A stretch of DNA of 64,000 bases from Micromonospora avicenniae. Its GTDB lineage: Bacteria; Actinomycetota; Actinomycetes; Mycobacteriales; Micromonosporaceae. The notes beneath the pieces are model-generated. The model saw nothing but the letters and a program-made list of their open reading frames with translations. It was not told where the DNA came from and made no database searches. Each line of letters starts with the position of its first letter. Positions within the stretch are counted from its first letter, which is position 1. Positions 29,467 to 38,408 of this stretch are shown here, in pieces. Position numbers and translations under genes: made by a program. The DNA is taken from contig NZ_FTNF01000008.1 in assembly GCF_900156065.1 (NCBI RefSeq), forward strand, positions 186,001 to 250,000, in the 5' to 3' direction.

Positions 29467-30852
29467 TCAGCGGTAGCGCCATCTCGTTGCGCGCGTCCCT
29501 GTCAAGCGTTCGTGGGGGTGGGGAGCCGCTGCCGTGTACATCGACATCCCGGCGCGGCCGTGCCGTCGTCGACCGTTCCAGGTGGCCAGGCGACGAGCGC
29601 TGCGGGTGGCCACTGTGACGAGCCCTTCGAGTGGCCCACGGCCCGCGGTGGCCCACCATGCGGTTGCGAACAACAGGATGACCACGACCTGCGCGAGGTA
29701 TCCGGGCACGGGAGCGAAGGAGTCGACGTTCGAGTTGATGAACATGATGTGGCCGGTGTAGAGCGTCAGGGTCATGCCGCCAGCGGCCGCCAGGGGCACC
29801 AGCAGCACGGAGATCGCCCGCCGCGGGAGGGAACGTGCCACCCGGCCGGCGAGCAGCATGAGAGCGATCAGCGCGATCGCGGTCCCGGTCGTGCCGACCA
29901 GGTCGGGCGGTGTGCTGGTGTGCGGCGAGTCGACGGCCAGCCACCACCACGTCGAGGTGGGCGTGTTGCCGTCCCCGCCGAACCTGAGGAGCTCGGCCGT
30001 CTCCGTCGCGTCCAGCCCACTCTTCGGCTGGGTGAGCGTGATCTGCTGTAGGCCCCCGTAGCGGTCGAGCAGGACCGACGACGCCGCCATGGCCGCGGCG
30101 GCGAGCGCTACTCCGGCGGCGAGCATCCCGAGGAGGGTTCTCAATCTGGTCAGCGTCAGCCGCCCGACGACCAGGCCGGCACACAGGTACGCCAGCCACG
30201 CCACGGCCGGGTACTCCCCGGTGAGCGACAGCTCGGTGAGCAGCGAGACCGGGCTGTCGAGGAGGTGCGCGAACGCCGGGTTCTCGTAGCTCGGTTCCGG
30301 CAGTGGCGGCAGGACGTGATGGAGAGCCGAAGCGCCGGCGGCCACGACCACGCCGGTGACCGCCACCAGCCAGGTCGGCAGGAACACCAGCGGGATGGCC
30401 AACAGGAACATCACCGCGTAGCTGGGCAGGATCACCGCTGCCAGGGACGCGTCGGTGTAACCCAGTGCCAGTCCGATCGCGCCGATGGCCAGAGCCCGGA
30501 CGACCAGCGCCGCCACAACCCCCGAGCCGGCAGCCGGTCGGACCCGTCGTCGCTCGGTCAGGAACGCGATGCCGACCCCGGCCAGCACCGCGAACGCGGC
30601 AGACGACCGCCCGGCGAAGGCCGTGAACCACCAGGCGGGTCTACCGGCGGCATCGGATTCGGGTAACGAGTGCACGGCGATCATGGTGAGCAGTGCGACT
30701 CCGCGGGCGGCGTCCACGCCGAGCAGCCGGGCCCGCCCGACCGGCGCGTCCGCCGGGGGTGGAACTTCGGGTCGCCGGGCTTCGGCGGCGCGCATGTTCG
30801 CCTGGGCAGATCGGTCGAGATCCTGCCAACTGAGGTTCGCTGTGTTGTTCAT
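29467..30852 (-). CDS. Multipass membrane acyltransferase-like protein (heparan-alpha-glucosaminide N-acetyltransferase/DUF1624 type)
   Basis: Protein of 461 residues with about ten hydrophobic segments. The N-terminal signature RLLGVDAARGVALLTMIAVHSLP matches the HGSNAT/DUF1624-DUF418 superfamily, where a membrane His takes part in acyl transfer. The region AAGGMTLTLYTGHIMF near residue 370 is the other conserved DUF418-like block. It overlaps the upstream BPL_N gene by 4 bases and lies 15 bases before the second BPL_N gene, so the three are cotranscribed. A role in acylating an extracytoplasmic product of the neighbouring synthetase is inferred from context only. Confidence 0.7.
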   Translation of the reverse strand: MNNTANLSWQDLDRSAQANMRAAEARRPEVPPPADAPVGRARLLGVDAARGVALLTMIAVHSLPESDAAGRPAWWFTAFAGRSSAAFAVLAGVGIAFLTERRRVRPAAGSGVVAALVVRALAIGAIGLALGYTDASLAAVILPSYAVMFLLAIPLVFLPTWLVAVTGVVVAAGASALHHVLPPLPEPSYENPAFAHLLDSPVSLLTELSLTGEYPAVAWLAYLCAGLVVGRLTLTRLRTLLGMLAAGVALAAAAMAASSVLLDRYGGLQQITLTQPKSGLDATETAELLRFGGDGNTPTSTWWWLAVDSPHTSTPPDLVGTTGTAIALIALMLLAGRVARSLPRRAISVLLVPLAAAGGMTLTLYTGHIMFINSNVDSFAPVPGYLAQVVVILLFATAWWATAGRGPLEGLVTVATRSARRLATWNGRRRHGRAGMSMYTAAAPHPHERLTGTRATRWRYR

Positions 30853-31607
30853 GGCCTCATCACGGTGTCAACCAGGTCCTGGCCGAGATCTGCGCCGAGC
30901 CGGCCGGCGGCGGGCAACTTGGCGTCGAGGTACCAGTCGTCTGTCGCTTCGGGGTGAGGACCGACCACACCGACCCGGCCGGCACCGAAGTGGGTGACCA
31001 TCGCGGCGATCGTGCCGTTCAGGTAGGTCGCGAGGATGTCGGCCCGGGCGTTGGGCGGCAGCCAGAAGTACGGACCGTCCTGGAAGAAGAGCGTGCGTCG
31101 CCGGCCGCGCCAGGCGACCCGGACGACGGTGTTCTTCTGCGAGTCGATGGTGGCGCCGGAGGAGGCGATGTACTGGTCGGTGTCACCTGGCAGGAGGGCG
31201 AAGCCGGGAGTGTGCCCGGCGAGATAGCCGCCCAGGCAGATCCCCAGATACCTCCCGCCGGAGTGGACGAACTGCCGGATGTCGTGGCGGTGGCCCTTCA
31301 GGTGCCGGTAGCCGCGTTTGAGGCTGCCGCCCCCGGGCTGGGCGTAGAGCGCGGCCTCGGCGAGCGTCCGGTGGTCGAGCGGTAGGTCCTCGTCCGGCCC
31401 GACATACCGGACGTCGAAGCCCCACTGGCTGGACTTGAGAAGTGCCGCCACGGCCTCCGGACAGCCGGGCAGCGTCGCCGGTCCCCGGTAGACCAGCGCG
31501 ACCGGTGTCTCCTTTCGCTCCGGCCGCGGTGCACGGGCCGTCAGGCCGCGGCCGGTGAGCGCCTGCCCGCCAGCGGCGAGCAGGCGCCCGAAGGGTCCCG
31601 GGAGCAT
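30849..31607 (-). CDS. BPL_N-domain (glutamine-amidotransferase-like) protein
   Basis: Protein of 252 residues. ATG 31607 overlaps the previous stop as TAATG, so translation is coupled. After a short hydrophobic N-terminus (LPGPFGRLLAAGG) comes a BPL_N domain: VALVYRGPATLPGCPEAVAALL, YAQPGGGSLKRGYRHLK, nucleophile elbow GRYLGICLGGYLAG with Cys, LFFQDGPYFWLP, and GVVGPHPEATDDWY. Its paralogue at 28627-29451 has a Tat signal; this one does not. Two amidotransferase-like proteins on opposite sides of a membrane acyltransferase gene suggest acting on the same product at different cellular sites. The reaction is unknown. Confidence 0.7.
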   Translation of the reverse strand: MLPGPFGRLLAAGGQALTGRGLTARAPRPERKETPVALVYRGPATLPGCPEAVAALLKSSQWGFDVRYVGPDEDLPLDHRTLAEAALYAQPGGGSLKRGYRHLKGHRHDIRQFVHSGGRYLGICLGGYLAGHTPGFALLPGDTDQYIASSGATIDSQKNTVVRVAWRGRRRTLFFQDGPYFWLPPNARADILATYLNGTIAAMVTHFGAGRVGVVGPHPEATDDWYLDAKLPAAGRLGADLGQDLVDTVMRP

Positions 31608-32416
31608 TACGACCTCGAGGGGAGCGGGTTGTCGAGGGTCAGCGCCGTGCAGCGCACACCACCCCCGCCCTTCGCGAGTTCGGTCGTGTCCAGTTCGACC
31701 ACCACCAGGGCGTGGGCCCGAAGCGCGGCGGCCAACTTCGGGGCTCCCTTGGTCATGGTCACGGTGATGCCGTCGCTGATCAGGTTGAGCGCGAAGCGGG
31801 ACGCCTCCTCGACGTCGACCTCGATGAGGTCCATGCCGAGTCCACTCAGCCGCCGGCGGCTCGGCTCGTCGAAGGCCTCGGGGCAGTAGGCGAGCGTCCG
31901 TCCGGGCTCGATGACCGCGACCGCCAGGTCGAGGTCGTACCACTGCGGGCTGACCGTCCGCAGCGGCACCACCTCGTAGCCCAGCTCCCGCTCGAGGACG
32001 GCGTGCATCCGCCGGTCGGTCCGCTGGCCGTAGCCGGCGAGCAGCAGGTCGCCACAGGCCAGGGCGTCGCCCTGGCCGCTGAACGCGTACGGCGCCTCCA
32101 CCACGTCGAAGTCGTGGTTGATCAGCCAGTCCTGGAAGTACGGCATCTCGGCCTTGCGCTCGGGCGGCGGCGCGCCGAGCACGGCCCGGTCGCCCCGCAC
32201 CAGCGCGGCGTTGGCGGTGAACACCATGTCCGGACACTCCGGCGAGGACGGCAGGTATTCGATGCGGCGGCCGGCCGCTCGGTGCGCCACGACGATGCTC
32301 AGGTGCTCGACCACCGCTGCCGCCTGGCCGGGCTGCACCTCGGTGCGCATGTACGGGTTGATCTCGTAGTCGACCCGGAAGTGCATGGCGTCAGACACCA
32401 GGAGTGCCATGTTCAT
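31607..32416 (-). CDS. Dimethylargininase (DDAH)/arginine deiminase-family enzyme
   Basis: Protein of 269 residues of the guanidino-modifying superfamily, which includes dimethylarginine hydrolase, arginine deiminase and amidinotransferases. Start ATG 32416 follows GAGGAAG. Motifs: substrate-loop CPDMVFTANAALV, FSGQGDAL, and the C-terminal GGGVRCTALT with the nucleophile Cys. The product would be citrulline, ornithine-like or an amidino-transferred amino acid. It lies between the Pls-type synthetase (whose stop is 92 bases upstream) and a TAATG-coupled BPL_N gene. This suggests it supplies or edits a guanidino or ureido amino acid for that synthetase. Specificity within the family cannot be told from sequence alone. 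Confidence 0.8.
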   Translation of the reverse strand: MNMALLVSDAMHFRVDYEINPYMRTEVQPGQAAAVVEHLSIVVAHRAAGRRIEYLPSSPECPDMVFTANAALVRGDRAVLGAPPPERKAEMPYFQDWLINHDFDVVEAPYAFSGQGDALACGDLLLAGYGQRTDRRMHAVLERELGYEVVPLRTVSPQWYDLDLAVAVIEPGRTLAYCPEAFDEPSRRRLSGLGMDLIEVDVEEASRFALNLISDGITVTMTKGAPKLAAALRAHALVVVELDTTELAKGGGGVRCTALTLDNPLPSRS

Positions 32417-32507
32417 TGAGCCGTTCTTCCTCTCGTGGATGGAAATTGGACGGGATCGGGTGCGGCCGGACTGGTGGCGGCCGCAGCCACAGCGGTACGG
32501 CGCGGCG

Positions 32508-35500
32508 TCACGACGCCGGTTGTGCAACGGGATCGAGGGTGATCACCCCCTGGGCGGGAATGCCTCGCCATCGGGTTCCAGGAGTGAGGTGTTCGCCCTT
32601 CATGAGCAGGGAGAGCGAATCCAGGCTGACGTCGTCGCCGACGACGGCGTCGTAGAGCACGATCGCCCGGGTGCCGATGGTGGCGCCGGCGCCGACGGTG
32701 ACGACGGACATCTTCATCACCCGGTCCTCGAACAGGTGGGTCTGCAGCGACACCTCGGTGCCCACGGTCGCGTCGTCACCGATCCGAACCAGGTCGAACT
32801 CGGTGAGGTAGGTGGTGCCGATCCAGGTGCGTCTGCCGATGCTCACCCCGAACCAGCGCAGCAGCGGCGGCAGGAACGGTGTGCCGACGAGCAGCCCGAC
32901 GCCGACAGGGACCGCTGCGGCTTCGTAGAGGCCGGTCACGAACTCGGTGCGGCGGACGAAGTCGCTCCAGAGCGGTTCCACGCGAGGTCGGTAGGTGCCG
33001 ACGATGTTGCGCTTCGTCGCCGCGCAGAACAGGATCACCGCGACGCTCGACCCGATCGCGACGAACGGTGAGACCAGCGCCGGCACGAGCAGGTCCCGAC
33101 CGTTGGCGAGCCAGGAGAGTGCCAGGAGGTAGAGGTAGAAGCTGACGCCGAGCACCGATGCGGGCAGGGTGGCACGGAAGAACTCGACGAAGAGCCGACG
33201 GGCCACGACCGCGCGCGGCGGGCGGAAGGTCTGCTCCTCGGAGAACGAGCCGCTGCTCTGGCGTACCGGCAGGTGGATCGCCGGCGAGCCCAACCAGGAC
33301 GTGCCCTCCGGGACCTGCTTGTCGGGCGGTAGCGTGCTGACGCCGAGCAGGCAGCCGTTGCCCAGCACCGTGCCGGCCGGTACGAATGCGGCGTTCCCGA
33401 CGAACGCCCGGCTGCCTATCGTGGTGGGCAGGAACGCCACGCGGCCGTTGGCGAACGTCGCGGCACCGAGACTGGCCATGTCGGCCACGAAGCTCTCCGC
33501 TCCCAGGGTGAGCAGGTCGGGGTCGAGGTGCGCGGCGGTGGACACCTCGGCGCCGGGACCGACCCGGGCACCGAGCAGTCGCAGCCAGGGCCCGGTGTAG
33601 AGGGTCGCGTAGAGCGAGTTGGTGAACGTCAGGCTGAACTCGAGGAGCTTGTCAGCGATCCACTTGCGTACGCCGAGCATCGAGTGCGCCCGGTGGTGGA
33701 CGCCGATGGGTACCCGCGGCAGCACGAGGCGCTTGCCGACCGCGACCCCCGCGCAGACCGTGAGCACGTAGACGACGCCGGCGGGGAGGGTCGCGACGAG
33801 CCCGGCGACCAGACCCTGGGTCAGCAGTACCCACCAGACCAGCGCCACGCTGGGCAGGACCATCGCGATCGCACCGAGTTCCAGGCCGATCAGGCCGATC
33901 AGCCCGGCGAGGTAGTGGTGCAGGCGCCAGCCGTGGCGCGGGCGGCGGTAGCTGATCATCGCCTCGACGGTGGAGGACAGCCGAGGGGCGGGAGTCGGCG
34001 GAGAACCCGCCCAGCGTGCTGCGGGTGGCACGGTCTCGCCGTGGACCAGGACGGACTGTTCACCGACGGCGGCGTACGCGCCGACCGACGCGCCCGGCTC
34101 GAGAACCGCGTTCGCGCCGACGAAGGCACCTTCCCCGATGGTGATCGGTCCGACGACGACCCAGCCGTCCTCCGCCCGCCACGGGCGTAGCGAGACGCCG
34201 TACCCGATGGCGGCGCCCCGACCGATGGAGAGCAGGGTCGGGAGGCTGATCGCGCTGGTCGCGATCGTGGTCCGACCGCCGATTCGGGCGCCGAGCAGCC
34301 GCAGGTAGGTCGCGATCAGCGGAGATCCGCTGAGCACGGGCAGCGGCCCGACCGCGAGGAGGGTGTTGAGCGCCCAGAGCCGGACGTAGGTCGGCCCCCA
34401 CAGGCGGTATCGGCCGGGCCGGATGCCGGCGGCCAACGGCCGGGCCAGCAGCACCGGCAGCACCCACCGGACACCGAGGTAGCTGAGCAGGATCGCGACC
34501 ATCAGTTCGGCGAGGACCCGGACGGACACGAAGCCGTCGTTGCGGGTGTAGACGTAGGAGACCGGAAGCGTGACGGCCAGCAACAGCAGGTAGATCACCG
34601 CGCCCTGACCGAACCCGGCGAAGGCGATCCGACGGCTGCTGTGCCTCAGCGGGGCCTGGCGGGGTGGAGCGGCCGGCCCGCCGACCCGCTCTGCGGCGCC
34701 GAGGTGAGCGGCCATTCCGCGTACCGTCGGGTGTGCGTAGAGGTCCCGGACCGCCGGGCTGACGCCGACCTCGCGGGCGCGCAGTAGGGACACCACCCGC
34801 GCCGCGAGCAGCGAATGTCCACCGAGGTCGGTGAAGAAGTTCGCCTCGACCGAGAGCGTCTCGGGCTCGATGCCGAACGCCTCGGCCCAGGCCGCCCGTA
34901 CCTGCGTCTCCAGCTCGTTCTCGGCGGCCACGAGCGGACCGGTGGCGCGGGTGAGCCGACGACTCGGCGCGGGGAGCTGCTTGCGGTCGACCTTCCCGCT
35001 CGGCATGGTCGGCAGGGTGGCGACGAGGTCGAGGAAGGAGGGCACCATGTAACCGGGTAGCCGGATCTGCAGGGTTTGGCAGAGCCGGGCGATCAGCTCC
35101 TCCGACCTGTCGCCATGTGGTACGACGTAGGCGGCCAGCTCGCGCGGAGCGTCCGGCCCGTCGGCGACGGGAACGAGTGCCGTGACCGCCTCGGCCACGT
35201 CCTCGTCCTCCAGCAGCACGCTCTCGATCTCGCCGAGGTCCACCCGGTGCCCGCGGATCTTGACCTCGGAGTCGGCCCGGCCGAGGTATTCGATCTCGCC
35301 GTCCTCGGTGAGCCGGCCGAGGTCCCCGGTGCGGTACAGCCGACTGCCGGGCGGCGCCAGCGGGTGCTCGATGAACCGGTCCGCGGTCAGCTCGGGGCGT
35401 CCGACGTACCCACGCGCCACCCCCGGCCCGCCGATGCAGATCTCGCCGACCTCTCCGTCGGCCACCGGCTGGCGCTGCTCGTCGAGCAGCACCACCGAGT

Positions 35501-36590
35501 AGGTCGGCAAGGGCCGACCGATGGTGACGATCCGCCCGGGGAGCAGTTCAGCCCAGGTCGCGGTGACCGTGGTTTCGGTCGGCCCGTAGGTGTTGAGGAT
35601 CCGCCGGCCAGGTCGGCTCCACCGTTCGACCAGCTGACCCGGGCACGCCTCACCGCCGACGAGCAGGTTTCGGATCCGGGGTAGGTCGCGGGGAATGGTG
35701 GCCAGCAGGGTGGGCACGCAGTAGAAGACGGTGATGCCGGCCTCGTCGAGGAAGTCCGCCAGTTCCGCCCCGAGGCGCCGGGAGTCCGTCGGCCCGGCCA
35801 CCAGCGTCGCACCGACCGACCAGGTCGGCCAGATCTCTTCGATCGCGAAATCGAACGCGATCGTCATGCCCTGGTACACCCGATCGCTCGGGCGCACGTC
35901 GTAGAGGCCGGGCACCACGTCGAGGAAGTTGCAGATGCTCGACTGTGCGACCTCGACACCCTTGGGTCGCCCGCTGGAGCCGGAGGTGTAGATCACGTAG
36001 GCGCTGGGGTCCGGCAGGCCGTCACGGTCGAGGTCTGGCCGATGGCTCGGCGCCGCGGCGAGTTCGACGGCGCTCTTGTCGATGACGAGAGCGCGCTGGT
36101 CGCCCACCCGGTCGGCAAGTGCCGAGGAGGTCAGCACCAGGTCGACGTTCGAGTCCTCGGCGATGTAGGCGACCCGGTCCGCGGGGGACTCGGGGTCGAT
36201 CGGCACGAAGGCGGCGCCGGCCTTCCCGACGCCGAGCAACGCCACGTACGTGTCGACCGACCGCTGCAGCAGGATGGCCACCCGGGCGCCACCCACGACG
36301 CCGGAGGAACGCAGGTGATTGGCCAGCCGGTTCGCCCGCTCGTCCAGCTCCCGGTAGGTCAGCCGCTCGTCGTCGCACTCGAGTGCGATGGCGGACGGAT
36401 CTCGGTCACAGGCGGACTCGAACACGTGGTGCAGACGCCGGATCCTCGTGACGGCGCCCTCGTCGCCTGACCCGCCCTCCAGATTGACGACCAGCGGACC
36501 GACGAGGACACCCGCGTCAGCCTCGGCCGCCGGACCAGACACCGGTTGCAGGGACGATATGGACGTGTTGATCTGCCCGACTTGCTCCAC
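32508..36590 (-). CDS. Pls/PosA-type membrane nonribosomal peptide synthetase
   Basis: Protein of 1360 residues. Adenylation domain about 50-540: A3 YTSGSSGRPKG (201-211), A4 FDFAIEEIW (246-254), A5 TYGPTETTVTA (334-344), A7 TGDLG (421-425), A10 lysine in PSGKVDRKQL. Carrier domain with phosphopantetheine Ser 593 in DLGGHSLLAA. Then three blocks of paired hydrophobic segments (about 663-715, 893-951, 1135-1190), each followed by a left-handed-helix-like soluble region (770-860, 1010-1105, 1250-1345; repeats such as IGEGAFVGANAVL). This is the poly-epsilon-lysine synthetase layout: no thioesterase or ordinary condensation domain. The GTG start at 36590 is tentative. The amino acid used is unknown. 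Confidence 0.85.
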   Translation of the reverse strand: MEQVGQINTSISSLQPVSGPAAEADAGVLVGPLVVNLEGGSGDEGAVTRIRRLHHVFESACDRDPSAIALECDDERLTYRELDERANRLANHLRSSGVVGGARVAILLQRSVDTYVALLGVGKAGAAFVPIDPESPADRVAYIAEDSNVDLVLTSSALADRVGDQRALVIDKSAVELAAAPSHRPDLDRDGLPDPSAYVIYTSGSSGRPKGVEVAQSSICNFLDVVPGLYDVRPSDRVYQGMTIAFDFAIEEIWPTWSVGATLVAGPTDSRRLGAELADFLDEAGITVFYCVPTLLATIPRDLPRIRNLLVGGEACPGQLVERWSRPGRRILNTYGPTETTVTATWAELLPGRIVTIGRPLPTYSVVLLDEQRQPVADGEVGEICIGGPGVARGYVGRPELTADRFIEHPLAPPGSRLYRTGDLGRLTEDGEIEYLGRADSEVKIRGHRVDLGEIESVLLEDEDVAEAVTALVPVADGPDAPRELAAYVVPHGDRSEELIARLCQTLQIRLPGYMVPSFLDLVATLPTMPSGKVDRKQLPAPSRRLTRATGPLVAAENELETQVRAAWAEAFGIEPETLSVEANFFTDLGGHSLLAARVVSLLRAREVGVSPAVRDLYAHPTVRGMAAHLGAAERVGGPAAPPRQAPLRHSSRRIAFAGFGQGAVIYLLLLAVTLPVSYVYTRNDGFVSVRVLAELMVAILLSYLGVRWVLPVLLARPLAAGIRPGRYRLWGPTYVRLWALNTLLAVGPLPVLSGSPLIATYLRLLGARIGGRTTIATSAISLPTLLSIGRGAAIGYGVSLRPWRAEDGWVVVGPITIGEGAFVGANAVLEPGASVGAYAAVGEQSVLVHGETVPPAARWAGSPPTPAPRLSSTVEAMISYRRPRHGWRLHHYLAGLIGLIGLELGAIAMVLPSVALVWWVLLTQGLVAGLVATLPAGVVYVLTVCAGVAVGKRLVLPRVPIGVHHRAHSMLGVRKWIADKLLEFSLTFTNSLYATLYTGPWLRLLGARVGPGAEVSTAAHLDPDLLTLGAESFVADMASLGAATFANGRVAFLPTTIGSRAFVGNAAFVPAGTVLGNGCLLGVSTLPPDKQVPEGTSWLGSPAIHLPVRQSSGSFSEEQTFRPPRAVVARRLFVEFFRATLPASVLGVSFYLYLLALSWLANGRDLLVPALVSPFVAIGSSVAVILFCAATKRNIVGTYRPRVEPLWSDFVRRTEFVTGLYEAAAVPVGVGLLVGTPFLPPLLRWFGVSIGRRTWIGTTYLTEFDLVRIGDDATVGTEVSLQTHLFEDRVMKMSVVTVGAGATIGTRAIVLYDAVVGDDVSLDSLSLLMKGEHLTPGTRWRGIPAQGVITLDPVAQPAS

Positions 36591-36744
36591 GGGAACGCAA
36601 ACCCCCTGCGCCGATCACTCATGAAAGACCTGTGCCATCCGGCGAGCCCTGCTCGAACCAGGTCACCGGAGGTGACGCCGACAGGTCAGGTGAGCGAAGA
36701 TCACGGCTACGGCTTGAAAGCCGTGAAAGCGGCCAATACCGACA

Positions 36745-36760
36745 TAGCTTGACGAAGCTA
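36745..36760. promoter_or_regulatory. Palindrome upstream of the Pls-type synthetase
   Basis: TAGCTT (36745-36750), four bases, then AAGCTA (36755-36760): a perfect 6-bp inverted repeat 155 bases upstream of the synthetase start, in a stretch less GC-rich than its surroundings. It could be an operator; no promoter boxes were assigned with confidence. Confidence 0.35.
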
Positions 36761-36813
36761 GCAGAGGTGAGTGACCGACATGATTGCAAAACGCCGAAAT
36801 ATGACCGAGTTCG

Positions 36814-36917
36814 GCTGATTGATGCGTCAGCCGGCTGACTGATGCGGTAGTCAGCTGACTGATCCGGCAGTCAGAGCCGGTCGATAGGATGGTCCGAGCT
36901 GACCGATAGGGCAGTCG
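36814..36917. repeat. Array of five 20-22 bp operator-like repeats upstream of the synthetase
   Basis: Units begin at 36814, 36834, 36854, 36876 and 36898 (spacings 20, 20, 22, 22). The best unit (36854-36873) is GCTGACTGATCCGGCAGTCA, itself the inverted repeat TGACTG-N6-CAGTCA. Units 1, 2 and 5 keep most positions; unit 4 is degenerate. The 498-base gap 36591-37088 holding it has no believable gene. Spacing near two helical turns would put bound regulators on one DNA face. Confidence 0.7.
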
Positions 36918-37088
36918 CGACCGGTGCAGCGGTAATTCGACGACAACTCGGCCCCGGCCGTCGTTGCCTGCAGGGCGGATTCCAGTGCCGGAGCACTGCA
37001 CAGCGGATCTCGCTGAAGGCGTGGGTTCTGGACGGCCACGACATCAGCTCGATTGAAAGGCGGCGCCGAAACCGGCCCATACTGCCGA

Positions 37089-38408
37089 TCAGCGGCGTCG
37101 CCAGCGGATCGGTAACCGCTTCACCCCGCGCTGGAAGTTCGAGCGTAGGTAGGTGGGCGCGCCCGCGTACGCGACGCTGGCCGTACTCGCCAGCAGCGCC
37201 TCGAGCAGGGCGCGGACCTGACACCGGGCCAGATGGGCGCCGAGACAGAAGTGCGGGCCGTGACCGAAGACGAGATGCGGATTGGGGTGCCGTGCGAGGT
37301 CGAGCCGGTCCGGCTCGACGAACACGCTCTCGTCACGGTTGGCGGACGTGAACGAGACCACCACCTTGTCACCGGCCCGCACCGGTACACCGGCGATGGT
37401 GGTGTCCTCGGTGGCGGTGCGCCGGAATACCATCACCGGCGTCCACCAGCGCAGCAACTCGTCGACGGCGGTGTCGAACAGGGCCGGCTCCTGACGCAGC
37501 CGCTCCATCTGCGCCGGGTGTTCCAGCAGAGCGATCATCGCGCCCGGCAGGCCGTTGCGGACCGTCTCGTTCCCGGCCACAGCGAACAGCCAGAACATGT
37601 TCTCGAACTCCTCCGTCGCAAGCCGCTCGTCACCCTGCTGCGCCAGCAGGATGGACATGACGTCCCGCCCCGGATCGCGGCGCTTCGACTCGGCCAGCAG
37701 GTGCGCGTACGCGTAGAGGTCCGCCATACCGGTTCGCGTGCGCGGATCCGGCATCCGCCCATCGGGGTCCGGAGCGGGCCGGTGCCGCAGCGCCGCACGC
37801 GCCGCCTCGGTGCCGGCCTGCGGGTCGAACGCGGCCGACACCGCGTAGTCCGGATCCTGAAAGCCGATCACCCGGTTCGACCAGTCGTACAGCAACCAGC
37901 GGTCGGGCTCCGGCACCCCGAGAACGTCCGCGAGGGTGAGCAGCGGCAGGTCCGCCGCGAGGTCGCGGGCGAAGTCGCAGACCCCCTCGTCCGCATCGCC
38001 GAGCGCATGCTCGACGAGCATCACCGCGTTCGCCCGGATCGACGCCTCCACGGCGGCGACCGCTCGCGGGTTGAACGACCGGGCGACCGGCCGGCGCAGG
38101 CGTCCGTGCTCGGGCGGATCCATGTTGAGCATCATGCGGCGGACGTAATCGAGATCCTCACCGGTGGCCGGGTCGCGGATCTGGGTGGCGCCGAGCCAGG
38201 ACGAGAACAGCCGCGGCTGCCGGAGCACATCTGTCACGTCGGCGTGCCGGAGCACCAGCCAGAAGCCGGGACCGCCGGGCAGCCCGAGTAGCGGTGGCTC
38301 CTCGACCCACACCACCGGGCTGGTCGCGCGCAGCGCGGCGAGCAGCCGGTACGGAACGCCGTCGACGTAGGTGCGGGGATCGACCAGCGGCGTCGGGTCG
38401 GCAGTCAC
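37089..38408 (-). CDS. Cytochrome P450
   Basis: Soluble bacterial P450 of 439 residues. Features: MDPPEHGRLRRPVARSF in the C-helix area, I-helix AGNETVRNG (oxygen-binding A/G-x-x-T), a TSANRDESVF region before the heme, and heme loop FGHGPHFCLGAHLA with the thiolate Cys. The GTG start overlaps the stop of the upstream hydrolase gene by 4 bases (GTGA), so the two are cotranscribed. The full-length I-helix and heme loop suggest an active enzyme. The redox partner is not nearby. Substrate is unknown; a xenobiotic, steroid or secondary-metabolite acid is possible. Confidence 0.9.
   Translation of the reverse strand: MTADPTPLVDPRTYVDGVPYRLLAALRATSPVVWVEEPPLLGLPGGPGFWLVLRHADVTDVLRQPRLFSSWLGATQIRDPATGEDLDYVRRMMLNMDPPEHGRLRRPVARSFNPRAVAAVEASIRANAVMLVEHALGDADEGVCDFARDLAADLPLLTLADVLGVPEPDRWLLYDWSNRVIGFQDPDYAVSAAFDPQAGTEAARAALRHRPAPDPDGRMPDPRTRTGMADLYAYAHLLAESKRRDPGRDVMSILLAQQGDERLATEEFENMFWLFAVAGNETVRNGLPGAMIALLEHPAQMERLRQEPALFDTAVDELLRWWTPVMVFRRTATEDTTIAGVPVRAGDKVVVSFTSANRDESVFVEPDRLDLARHPNPHLVFGHGPHFCLGAHLARCQVRALLEALLASTASVAYAGAPTYLRSNFQRGVKRLPIRWRRR

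Noticed and set aside
28576-30051. A 491-codon plus-strand frame
   Set aside because: Antisense to the Tat-exported BPL_N gene and the membrane acyltransferase; its translation shows no family features.
36591-36850. Short plus-strand frames of about 70 codons upstream of the synthetase
   Set aside because: No ribosome site, no hydrophobic or domain pattern, and they run into the operator-like array.
36814-36917. CRISPR array
   Set aside because: Repeats are adjacent with no spacers of unique sequence, and no cas genes are nearby.
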